In this document: positions 16,279 to 23,474 of the stretch, in pieces | How positions within the stretch are numbered: position 1 is the stretch's first letter | How the letters are laid out: the number at the start of each line of letters is the position of its first letter | Source: CBDUQP01 sp965369385 | GTDB taxonomy: Bacteria > Planctomycetota > Phycisphaerae > SM23-33 | DNA: 31,574 nucleotides | Reading direction: 5' to 3' | Assembly: GCA_965369385.1 (NCBI GenBank) | Contig: CBDUQP010000021.1 | Span: forward strand, 1-31,574 | Program-made: the position numbers and the translations under genes | The notes under the pieces: generated by a model | Databases searched by the model: none | What the model was told of the DNA's origin: nothing | The model's input: the letters and a program-made list of their open reading frames with translations, nothing else

Positions 16279-17277
16279 ATGAAGATGAGAGCATTGATGA
16301 CGATATTGGTTTTGCTGGCGGTTTCCGCTTCGGCTGTGTTTGCGAGCGATTATGCGACTGAGGTCGATAGCTATGTTGCTGGCGATGGTACCAGTGCGTT
16401 ATACGTCAATCCGAACTCCGCGCTGGGTGAGCCTGGACGCACCACGCCTATCTGGAATTCCTCGCCTCCGGCGTCTCAGGATGTGACGATGTTCAACCCC
16501 GCATGGTTCTATAATCAGATCGTTTCAATAGGTCCCAACGGAAGCCTTGTTCTGAAGTTCGACCATCAGGTTCTGGACAATACCGCTGGTGCGGTATGGG
16601 GGTTTGATTTCATTGTCTTTGGCAACACGTTCTTCGTGGATAGCACTGAACTGACTGGTGTGGTCGATGCCTCACGGACCGAAGCGGACCCGGGGATAAT
16701 ATCGGTCAGCCAGAATGGCATCGATTGGTACGAGGTGTCCGGTGTCTTCGCCGACACTCTCTTCCCCACACAAGGGTATATGGATACGTCACACTCCCAG
16801 GGCGATGACGGCGCCGTGGCCACCGATTTCACCAGGCCTGTTCGTCCTGACTTGCAGTACGACGGTTGGGCGTATGCGGATGTCCTTGAATACTATGAGA
16901 CAAGCGGTGGTGGGACGCCGGTGGATTTCCATTCGACAGGTTTGGACTGGATCCAGTACGTGAAGATAGAAGTGAGTGACGGCGATGACTGGTATACGCA
17001 AGTAGATGCGATTTCGGACGTGTCAGTGCCGCTTGGCGGTGATTTTAATATGGACGGCGTCGTGAATGGTCAGGATTTTCTGGCTTGGAATCAGGGTTAT
17101 GGTACATCGTATGCCAAGCGATCCGATGGCGACAGTAACGGTGACGGCATTGTTAATGGGACTGACTTCCTGGTCTGGAACAGCAGCTACGGAGAGGTTC
17201 CATCTTCCGCTCCCGAGCCGACGACAGCCTGTCTGCTTATCGCAGCCGGTTCAGCGTGGCTGCGTCGCCGCAGGTAG
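16279..17277 (+). CDS. PEP-CTERM surface protein with dockerin-type repeats, second gene of the B12-regulated unit
   Basis: A 332-residue exported protein: signal peptide (residues 1-22, ending VFA), then a beta-rich domain of about 230 residues. That domain includes NPAWFYNQIVSIGPNGSLVLKF, GFDFIVFGNTFF, DPGIISVSQNGIDWYEV and WIQYVKIEVSDG with TQVDAISDV. Two EF-hand-like dockerin repeats follow at D255 (DFNMDGVVNGQDFLAWN) and D285 (DSNGDGIVNGTDFLVWN), then a PEP-CTERM tail from about P312 ending RRRR. The central domain recalls Bacteroidetes cell-surface proteins with a DFIVYGN...EPGIVMVSKDGKTWY pattern; this is recollection, not a search. AGGAGAG precedes ATG 16279. The dockerin part could bind calcium or a cohesin-like partner. 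Cobalamin or corrinoid binding is inferred from the riboswitch only. Confidence 0.87.
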   Translation: MKMRALMTILVLLAVSASAVFASDYATEVDSYVAGDGTSALYVNPNSALGEPGRTTPIWNSSPPASQDVTMFNPAWFYNQIVSIGPNGSLVLKFDHQVLDNTAGAVWGFDFIVFGNTFFVDSTELTGVVDASRTEADPGIISVSQNGIDWYEVSGVFADTLFPTQGYMDTSHSQGDDGAVATDFTRPVRPDLQYDGWAYADVLEYYETSGGGTPVDFHSTGLDWIQYVKIEVSDGDDWYTQVDAISDVSVPLGGDFNMDGVVNGQDFLAWNQGYGTSYAKRSDGDSNGDGIVNGTDFLVWNSSYGEVPSSAPEPTTACLLIAAGSAWLRRRR

Positions 17278-17358
17278 ATGTGAAGCTGACGTGTGGCCGC
17301 CGGCAGCGGCTGTAGAACCGAGTGCGAACAGCAAGTGCGCACATTAAACTTCCCGATT

Positions 17359-17401
17359 GGACGGGGTTTGAGCGAAGTCATGCCCGCTTGGACCCCCGTC
17401 C
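17359..17401 (+). other. Hairpin in the leader of the pseudopilin-like gene
   Basis: GGACGGGG (17359-17366) pairs with CCCCGTCC (17394-17401), with a weaker inner AGCG/CGCT pairing. It ends 14 bases before ATG 17416, where no Shine-Dalgarno is visible. No T-run of terminator quality follows. A smaller GCCGC/GCGGC hairpin lies at 17296-17310. Confidence 0.5.
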
Positions 17402-17415
17402 ATCCTTTGTCTATT

Positions 17416-18180
17416 ATGACTACAGCACAACACAAGTCGGGTTTTACGCTCATAGAGTTGCTTGTGGTGATAGCGATCATAGCGATCCTGGCGACGCTGT
17501 TGCTGCCCGCGGTGGCCGCGGCGATGGACTTGGCACAGGGCGTGTCGTGCATGAATAATATGCGATGCATGCTGACTGCGGCAGTCATGTATACGATGGA
17601 GAATGACGACAGTTATCCGCTTGCCTATGCTGAGTACTGGCTTCCCAGCAAGACTGGTGTTGATCAGTGGGATTTCATTAAGCTGCCCAGCGGCGAATAC
17701 GGTCCAGGCTTGCTCTGGCCCCAGGGACAGGATATACAGGTCCAGCAATGTCCCAGTTTTAAGGGTGCCAGCACGGCTGGGGACAAGTTCACCGGATACA
17801 ACTATAATCACAGCTATATAGGGGGAAGGGTGGTGTTTCTACCCGGCATGACTGTGCATTCGCCATCCGCACACAAGGCCGATGTTGGCTCTCCGGAGAA
17901 TTGCGCTATCTTTGGCGATGGCGAGTGGTCAAACGGTGCCAACAAATTCATGCGAAGTCCGGCCCCCAATACAGCCAGCGGCCACGACGCCTCCTTCAGT
18001 GCTGCTTCCAGATATGCAGGCACGCAGGGCTTTCGACATCGTGACAGCACGAATGTGGGTTTTGCCGACAGTTGCGTGCGAAAGCTGGATACCCCTTACA
18101 AGTCAGCCGCCGCAGCCGCCAATATCGCCGATGGCACCGGCTTCCTTTCTGCTGATAACAGTCTTTACGATCTTGAGTAG
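17416..18180 (+). CDS. Prepilin-leader (pseudopilin-like) protein, third gene of the B12-regulated unit
   Basis: A 254-residue protein with a type IV prepilin / type II secretion leader. A nine-residue basic leader ends in G, followed by FTLIELLVVIAIIAILATLLLPAV with the conserved Glu at +5, which also forms the membrane helix. The C-terminal part has GFRHRDSTNVGFADSCVRKL, the relative of the H-X9-DG motif common in the expanded planctomycete/lentisphaerian prepilin-like family, with Ser replacing the usual Gly. Several Cys are present in the globular part. ATG 17416 puts the cleavage site at the right distance; upstream in-frame starts exist. It is 138 bases after the dockerin protein with no terminator between, so I place it in the same riboswitch-controlled unit. 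Its role is unknown. Confidence 0.85.
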   Translation: MTTAQHKSGFTLIELLVVIAIIAILATLLLPAVAAAMDLAQGVSCMNNMRCMLTAAVMYTMENDDSYPLAYAEYWLPSKTGVDQWDFIKLPSGEYGPGLLWPQGQDIQVQQCPSFKGASTAGDKFTGYNYNHSYIGGRVVFLPGMTVHSPSAHKADVGSPENCAIFGDGEWSNGANKFMRSPAPNTASGHDASFSAASRYAGTQGFRHRDSTNVGFADSCVRKLDTPYKSAAAAANIADGTGFLSADNSLYDLE

Positions 18181-18283
18181 ATGCGGCTCGTCTGCGAGGG
18201 GGGGGGGCTTGTCGGCAACTCACGGGGCAATCGCCGGGGTCGACGCTTCGGCAGCTTGTGGCCGGTTTATCCGCAAGAACACA

Positions 18284-19243
18284 TCAATGAGCATATCCCA
18301 CTTTTCGCAGATTCGTTCGCACCGTGGCCGGTCCGCATGAGCGGTATTCACTTGGCGATACGCCTTCTGTTGCCTTGAATGCTCTCGAGAAGCTGTGCAC
18401 GTTGGCGAATCCGCATTCTGTCGCGATCTCGGACAGTGTCATCGCAGATGCCGTCATCATTCGCCTGGCCATGCCGATTCGAGCCTGACGCAGGTAATCA
18501 CGCGGCGAGCATCCGAAGTAGGCCGCGAATAATTTGCGAAAATGGCTCGGCGACAGTTCGCACAACTCAGCCGCCTCTTCCACCGAGATATCACGCCGAC
18601 AGTTATTGCGCAGAAACTCAGCCGCCTCTTCAAGTCGCGGAAGATGTTGCGAATCGGCATGCTGCCCACCGCGCTTGCCGCGGAGAATGTCGGCTATGAT
18701 GGTGGTGAGCATGCCCGATGTTCGCAGTGCGGAATGCGGCTGGCTGCGAGCGGCTTCCACGCACAGTTCCCGCAGCTCGTTGCCCACTTGCCTGTTGGTG
18801 TGTGTGCGAATTTGCCCGGCCAGATCGGTCAGACTGGGGACGTTCATCGGCGGGTGGGTAAGCGTGTTCAGTTCGCTCAGGTCTGTCATGCCGCCGGGGA
18901 TGCTGAAGTCCCAGTGGCTCACCTCCCGGCGATAGATCAGATCAAAATGGGCATAAACGCATTCCATGTGCGGCGCGAAGCCCTCCATGCGGTGCGGGGT
19001 CCGGGGCGGAATCCAGAACAGGTCATTGGCCCGGGCGTTATACGTCTTGCCGGCGATATCGAACCTCCCCGTGCCGCTGGCGATATAGACAAGCAGATAG
19101 TCCAGCAGGCAGCGGGTCTCAATAATCCACGGCTGGCGACTATCGTCGCCGCAGTGTCGTAAATAAGGGCGAAGCAGGCCCAAGAGCTCTGCGTCGCCAA
19201 CCATTCCGGGTATGCCAGTCTGTTGTGTGTTTATTTTCGACAT
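18284..19243 (-). CDS. AraC-family transcriptional regulator
   Basis: A 319-residue activator or repressor with an N-terminal cupin-like sensing domain and a C-terminal AraC DNA-binding domain. The sensing domain, about residues 45-110, has YLLVYIASGTGRFDIAGKTY and the WIPPRTPHRME turn. The DNA-binding domain, about residues 205-305, has two helix-turn-helix units, ISVEEAAELCELSPSHFRKLF and the typical MTLSEIATECGFANVHSFSRAFK. It is divergent from the UroD-family gene with 108 bases between the starts, so it most likely controls that gene. The cupin domain suggests a small organic ligand. It converges on the pseudopilin gene; the 103-base gap there contains a run of ten G (18198-18207). Confidence 0.94.
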   Translation of the reverse strand: MSKINTQQTGIPGMVGDAELLGLLRPYLRHCGDDSRQPWIIETRCLLDYLLVYIASGTGRFDIAGKTYNARANDLFWIPPRTPHRMEGFAPHMECVYAHFDLIYRREVSHWDFSIPGGMTDLSELNTLTHPPMNVPSLTDLAGQIRTHTNRQVGNELRELCVEAARSQPHSALRTSGMLTTIIADILRGKRGGQHADSQHLPRLEEAAEFLRNNCRRDISVEEAAELCELSPSHFRKLFAAYFGCSPRDYLRQARIGMARRMMTASAMTLSEIATECGFANVHSFSRAFKATEGVSPSEYRSCGPATVRTNLRKVGYAH

Positions 19244-19351
19244 AAGCGATCCGGGTACATGATTGGCGATTGTACCATAGACTCCTCATGCCATCTACGT
19301 GTAAATTATGTGAATACAAAACCGCATGAACACAAATGCAGGAGAACTAGC

Positions 19352-20461
19352 ATGACTCGTTACGAAGCACTCGAAAGCCGCAAATTCCAGCCGAACTGGC
19401 AGGGGCTTGTTGACAATATTCTCCGCAAGGGCACACCCGACCGCGTTCACCATATGGAGCTTTTTCTGGATGGCGAAATCATCGACGCACTCTGTGAACG
19501 CTTTGGTCTTGTAGACGATCTTGACCCGGCCGCGTCTGACTACGCATCCCGCAAGGAGATAGCAGTCAACAGGTTCGTCGGGTTCGATTTTGTGCGGGTT
19601 CCGCTATCGGTGCCCGGAGATTGGCCCCTGAACTGGGTGCATACAGAGGACACCGCTGAATTGGCTCACTCTGCCGGCAGGGGATTCGTGGACAATCACC
19701 GCGGTCCGATCAGCAACTGGGAGGAGTTCGAAGCGTATCCCTGGCCGGACCCCAATGTCCCAGAGGCGACGGACAAGATCAAGTGGCATCAGGAGAACCT
19801 GCCCGAGGACATGTGCATTATCGCATCCGGCGGATTCGGCCACATTGCCGAGTACCTGACATGGCTGATGGGATACGAACCGTTCTGCATTGCACTGTTC
19901 GAGCAGCCGGATCTGGTTGAGGCAATCGCCCAGCGTCTTGTGGATCATTCGCGGATTATCGTGGCCCGTGCGTTGCAATTTGACCGCGTTAAGATAGTGT
20001 GGGGCTCGGATGATATGGGCTTCAAGACCGGCCTGCTGATGAGTCCGGACGACATGCGCCGGCTGGTGCTTGCGGGGCATAAGACGCTGGCGGGGATGTC
20101 TCACGAGGCCGGGCGGCCATATATATTGCACTCGTGCGGCAAGCTCGATGATATCATGGAAGACCTGATCGAAGATGTGAAGGTCGACGCCAAACACAGC
20201 TTCGAGGACACCATTCAGGACATCTGCGCCGACAAGCACACGTGGGGCAAACGCATGGCGATGCTCGGCGGAATAGACGTGGACTTCCTCTGCCGTAGCG
20301 ACGAGCAGGCCATCCGCAAGCGGGTCCGCAAGACAATCGACGAATGCCAACCGGGCGGAGGCTTCTGTCTGGGGACAGGCAACAGCGTGGCCAACTACAT
20401 CCCGCTGGAAAACTATATGGCAATGATCGACGAGTCCATGGCGTACGGAATGTTCGGATAA
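19352..20461 (+). CDS. Uroporphyrinogen decarboxylase-family protein, probable corrinoid/zinc methyltransferase type
   Basis: A 369-residue protein of the UroD/MtaA/CmuA superfamily (TIM barrel). It lacks the N-terminal RxPxWxMRQAG motif of true HemE. Instead it has the H-x-C...C zinc set of methyltransferase members: H260 and C262 in ILHSCGKL and C339 in GGFCLGTG. Other family segments are GGFGHIAEYLTWLMGYE, VWGSDDMGFKTGLLMSPDDMRRLV and MLGGIDVDFLCR. That points to methyl transfer with a zinc-activated substrate or a methyl-corrinoid, not haem synthesis. AGGAG precedes ATG 19352; an in-frame extension to 19223 runs through the divergent promoter and is rejected. Planctomycetes carry many such genes next to AraC regulators, with unknown substrates. 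Confidence 0.85.
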   Translation: MTRYEALESRKFQPNWQGLVDNILRKGTPDRVHHMELFLDGEIIDALCERFGLVDDLDPAASDYASRKEIAVNRFVGFDFVRVPLSVPGDWPLNWVHTEDTAELAHSAGRGFVDNHRGPISNWEEFEAYPWPDPNVPEATDKIKWHQENLPEDMCIIASGGFGHIAEYLTWLMGYEPFCIALFEQPDLVEAIAQRLVDHSRIIVARALQFDRVKIVWGSDDMGFKTGLLMSPDDMRRLVLAGHKTLAGMSHEAGRPYILHSCGKLDDIMEDLIEDVKVDAKHSFEDTIQDICADKHTWGKRMAMLGGIDVDFLCRSDEQAIRKRVRKTIDECQPGGGFCLGTGNSVANYIPLENYMAMIDESMAYGMFG

Positions 20462-20476
20462 TCCGGCACGAGAGCC

Positions 20477-21478
20477 CTACCGCACCAGTTCCAACTGATC
20501 GAGCTTGGCGTTGATGAAGGTTGTCTCGTCGTCGCTGAGTGTGAAGTCCAGCGCGGCCGCGTTTTCCTCGATCTGCTGCGGATTGCGTGCGCCAACCAAG
20601 GCGGCCGTTATGCCTTCGCGGAAGACCGTCCAGTTGATTACGAGCTGGGCGAGCGTTGCGCTGTGGGCATCGGCGATAGGGCGTATGTCGGCGAGGAATG
20701 CATTGACGCGGTTCACGTTCTCGTCGCTGAACAGCGGATTCGTCGCTCGATGGTCATTCGGGCCGAACTTGTAGTTGGGGGTGATCTTGCCGGTAAGCAG
20801 GCCGCGTTGCAGGGGGCTGTATACGATGGTGGCGATATCGTGTTCAATGCAGTATGGCATCAGGTCGTTTTCGATATCTCGCAGCAGCATTGAGTAGGGC
20901 GGTTGGCTGGTGCTTATGGTGACTGCCTTGCGTGCAGCTTCGAGCATTTCGATGGTGTAGTTGCTCACGCCGATTGCCCTGATCTTGCCTTGGGTCAGCA
21001 GTTGCGACATCGCTTCCATCGTTTCTTCGACGGGCGTGTGCGGGTCCGGCCGGTGGATCTGGAACAGGTCGATGCAGTCGGTATTGAGGCGTCGGAGGCT
21101 CTGCTCGCATTCGTAGATAACGCTGTCGGCCTTGGCGTAGTGGCTGATGGTGAGGGGCTTGCCATCGCGGCCTTGCGTTTCCCAACGGACGGGAGCATTT
21201 GTCTCGCCCAAGTCCCAGCGAAGGCCGCACTTGGTCAGTATCTGCAAGTTCTCGCGATTGAACGGTTCGATGGCCTTGCCGACGAGTTCCTCGCTGAGTC
21301 CGAATCCGTATACTGCGGCAGTGTCGATGGTGGTTATGCCAAGCTCAATTCCGCGGCGAATTGCGGCGATGGCCTGCTCTTCGTCGGTTCCTCCCCACAT
21401 CCATCCACCAATGGCCCAGGCTCCGAAGGTGACTGCGGTGATTTCGATGTCGGTTCCGGGAAGTTTTCGATAGATCAT
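20477..21478 (-). CDS. Aldo/keto reductase
   Basis: A NAD(P)H-dependent oxidoreductase of 333 residues with the TIM-barrel pattern of the family. The catalytic tetrad can be placed: Asp and Tyr in TIDTAAVYGFGLSEELVGKAI, Lys in ILTKCGLRWD and His in DLFQIHRPDP. The GKIRAIGVSNY motif and the C-terminal cofactor segment with AALVGARNPQQIEENAAA are also clear. GAGG lies just upstream of ATG 21478. It converges on the UroD-family gene with 15 bases between stops. The substrate is not predictable; members of this subgroup act on sugars and other aldehydes. A 304-residue open frame on the opposite strand is a shadow. Confidence 0.93.
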   Translation of the reverse strand: MIYRKLPGTDIEITAVTFGAWAIGGWMWGGTDEEQAIAAIRRGIELGITTIDTAAVYGFGLSEELVGKAIEPFNRENLQILTKCGLRWDLGETNAPVRWETQGRDGKPLTISHYAKADSVIYECEQSLRRLNTDCIDLFQIHRPDPHTPVEETMEAMSQLLTQGKIRAIGVSNYTIEMLEAARKAVTISTSQPPYSMLLRDIENDLMPYCIEHDIATIVYSPLQRGLLTGKITPNYKFGPNDHRATNPLFSDENVNRVNAFLADIRPIADAHSATLAQLVINWTVFREGITAALVGARNPQQIEENAAALDFTLSDDETTFINAKLDQLELVR

Positions 21479-21549
21479 TTCATGCCTCGATTCGCTGGAC
21501 GCCAGGGACGATTGTGGCGTTTTCGATGTTCATTAACGTGCCCCAGAAG

Positions 21550-21574
21550 AAAAACCCCGGGGGTCGCCGGGGTT
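21550..21574 (-). terminator. Intrinsic terminator of tRNA-Ser
   Basis: On the minus strand AACCCCGG and CCGGGGTT pair around a short loop (21553-21560 with 21567-21574) and are followed by a T-run (A at 21550-21554 on the plus strand). It lies 17 bases after the tRNA 3' end. Confidence 0.85.
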
Positions 21575-21590
21575 CTCTCACAGGGGATAA

Positions 21591-21677
21591 CGGTAGGGGT
21601 GGGATTCGAACCCACGGTACCCTTACGGGCACGCTGGTTTTCAAGACCAGATCCTTCGGCCACTCGGACACCCTACC
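21591..21677 (-). tRNA. tRNA-Ser (anticodon TGA)
   Basis: An 87-base class II tRNA. The acceptor GGTAGGG pairs with CCCTACC, discriminator G. The anticodon stem CTGGT/ACCAG holds loop CTTGAAA with anticodon TGA. A long variable arm (GTGCCCGTAAGGGTAC region) follows, then T-arm GTGGG with TTCGAAT. The long arm and the UGA anticodon identify Ser. CCA is not encoded. Confidence 0.97.
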
Positions 21678-21742
21678 AGGTTTTGGCTCGGTACAGCCGT
21701 CACGATAAGATCGCTTCTTGGCAATCATTATCGCAGGGCGAA

Positions 21743-21771
21743 AGTCTACCTGCCAAGTCATTCGGCGTCAA
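21743..21771 (-). promoter_or_regulatory. Promoter of tRNA-Ser
   Basis: On the minus strand TTGACG (21771-21766) and TAGACT (21748-21743) are 17 bases apart, about 65 bases before the tRNA. The -10 is identical to that of tRNA-Phe at 5638. The 306-base gap 21678-21983 holds this promoter and the possible tldD promoter, and no gene. Confidence 0.65.
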
Positions 21772-21857
21772 GTTCCAAGGCATGGCTGTCGGGGTAAACG
21801 TTGCAGGTGTGTTGTGAAGTTCCTAATATTGTGGCGGATATCCATGGGGAATTTGTC

Positions 21858-21863
21858 TATAAT
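21858..21863 (+). promoter_or_regulatory. Possible -10 element of the tldD-tldE unit
   Basis: A perfect TATAAT stands about 120 bases before the tldD start. No good -35 hexamer is found at normal spacing, so it is only a candidate. Confidence 0.3.
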
Positions 21864-21983
21864 CATGTGACTTTTCGAGTTCTCCCGAGTTTTTCCGGAT
21901 TACTCTGAGTGTTCCTGGGATAGTTTCGTATTTTCTGTTGAGTTCATCTGTGTCGCCCGTGGGCGGTATTGGAGATCAGATCT

Positions 21984-23426
21984 ATGCCTGATCGTTTTAA
22001 GTGTATTGAGGCCGCGTTTAAGGATGTTGTGCCTGCCGGGGTATTCTGTCAGCTTCGCGTGAATGACGAGCGTCACGAGGCAGTTACCGTGCGGCAGGGA
22101 ATCCCCAAGCCGGTGGAGACCTGGGCCGATGTGGGCGCGATGGTTACCGTTTACGCGGGTGGCGGTATGGGTTATTGCGCTACCGGCGATATGAGCGTAT
22201 CGGGCTTGCGCGTTGCAGTGGAAACAGCTATGCAGTGGGCGTCGATGACGGCTGGGCGTTGTGTGGTTGATTTCGACAGTATCAACTGGCCGAATTCCTG
22301 CGGGGATTATGTTGGTGCCTGTCGCAAAAGCTGGGACAGTGTGCCGCTGGCTGAGAAGTTCAGCAGGCTCACCGACCAGTGCGCCAAGCTCAAGATAGAT
22401 GACCGCATAGTGGACTGGGAAACTTATCTCTGGAATACGAAGCAGGAATCCATGCTGCTGACCAGCGAAGGCGGGCGGATTCGCCAGAGTTTCAGCTATA
22501 TGATGCCGGGCCTGCGTGCGGTTGCCAACGAGGGCGCAATCACTGAGGAACGCACATTCGGCGGGCATGGGGCTTTGCGTCAGGGCGGCATGGAAGTGCT
22601 GGACGATATCGGTTTCTGGCAGGGTGCCCCCACGGTGGCGGCCGAGGCGCTGGAGCTGCTGACTGCCGACAATTGCCCGACCGGCGAGATGGACGTGCTG
22701 TTTATGCCGGACCAGATGATCCTGCAGATACACGAATCGATCGGCCATCCGCTGGAGCTTGACCGCATTCTTGGTGACGAGCGAAACTACGCGGGTACGA
22801 GTTTTGTTACGATGGACATGTTCGGTAGTTACAAGTATGGCACCGACCTGCTGAACATCACGTTTGATCCCACCATATCCAACGAGGCCGCCACCTACGC
22901 ATACGATGACGATGGTTTGCCCGCTGAAAAGGCGTACATTATTAAGGGTGGCGTGCTGCAGCGGCCTGAAGGGGGTCTTGTGTCGCAAACCCGCATGGGC
23001 TCAGCCGGCGTAGCGAACAGCCGCGCGTGCAGTTGGAACCGCCCGCCGATAGATCGCATATCGAACCTGAACCTCGAACCCGGCGAAAGCAGCCTGGACG
23101 AGATGATAGGCTCCATCGATCACGGGATATGCATGAAGACCAATTGCTCGTGGTCCATCGATGACAGCCGCAACAAGTTCCAGTTCGGTTGTGAGTGGGG
23201 CAGGCTAATCGAGAATGGCAAGTTGACGTCGGTGGTGAGGAAGCCGAATTACCGCGGCATATCGGCTACGTTCTGGCAGAGTTTGAAGATGGTTGGCGAC
23301 GGATCTACAGTTGATGTTCTGGGCACGCCTTACTGTGGTAAGGGCGAACCGAACCAGTGTGTGCGTGTTGGGCATTCAAGCCCGGCGTGCGTGTTTGGCA
23401 ATGTGGATGTCTTTGGTGGCGAATAA
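21984..23426 (+). CDS. tldD: Metalloprotease TldD
   Basis: TldD is the catalytic zinc subunit of the TldD/TldE heterodimer, a peptidase that clears unfolded peptides and matures some ribosomally made peptide products. The 480-residue protein has the zinc helix HESIGH at H250-H255, followed by the family block PLELDRILGDE, then NYAGTSFV. The C-terminal metal/structure Cys region is SSPACVFGNVDVF-like. GGAG at 21971 supports ATG 21984 over the in-frame TTG 21969. tldE follows after 48 bases. No precursor-peptide gene was recognised nearby, so there is no evidence for a RiPP role in this window. Confidence 0.93.
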   Translation: MPDRFKCIEAAFKDVVPAGVFCQLRVNDERHEAVTVRQGIPKPVETWADVGAMVTVYAGGGMGYCATGDMSVSGLRVAVETAMQWASMTAGRCVVDFDSINWPNSCGDYVGACRKSWDSVPLAEKFSRLTDQCAKLKIDDRIVDWETYLWNTKQESMLLTSEGGRIRQSFSYMMPGLRAVANEGAITEERTFGGHGALRQGGMEVLDDIGFWQGAPTVAAEALELLTADNCPTGEMDVLFMPDQMILQIHESIGHPLELDRILGDERNYAGTSFVTMDMFGSYKYGTDLLNITFDPTISNEAATYAYDDDGLPAEKAYIIKGGVLQRPEGGLVSQTRMGSAGVANSRACSWNRPPIDRISNLNLEPGESSLDEMIGSIDHGICMKTNCSWSIDDSRNKFQFGCEWGRLIENGKLTSVVRKPNYRGISATFWQSLKMVGDGSTVDVLGTPYCGKGEPNQCVRVGHSSPACVFGNVDVFGGE

Positions 23427-23474
23427 GAGTTTTGTCCCGGCGATATTGCGTGACAGAATAAGAGGTCAATACGG

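Noticed and set aside
20903..21817. 304-residue plus-strand frame across the aldo/keto reductase and tRNA-Ser
   Set aside because: It runs through a tRNA gene and is antisense to a well supported enzyme.
21900..22988. 362-residue open frame on the minus strand
   Set aside because: Antisense to tldD, with no family features.
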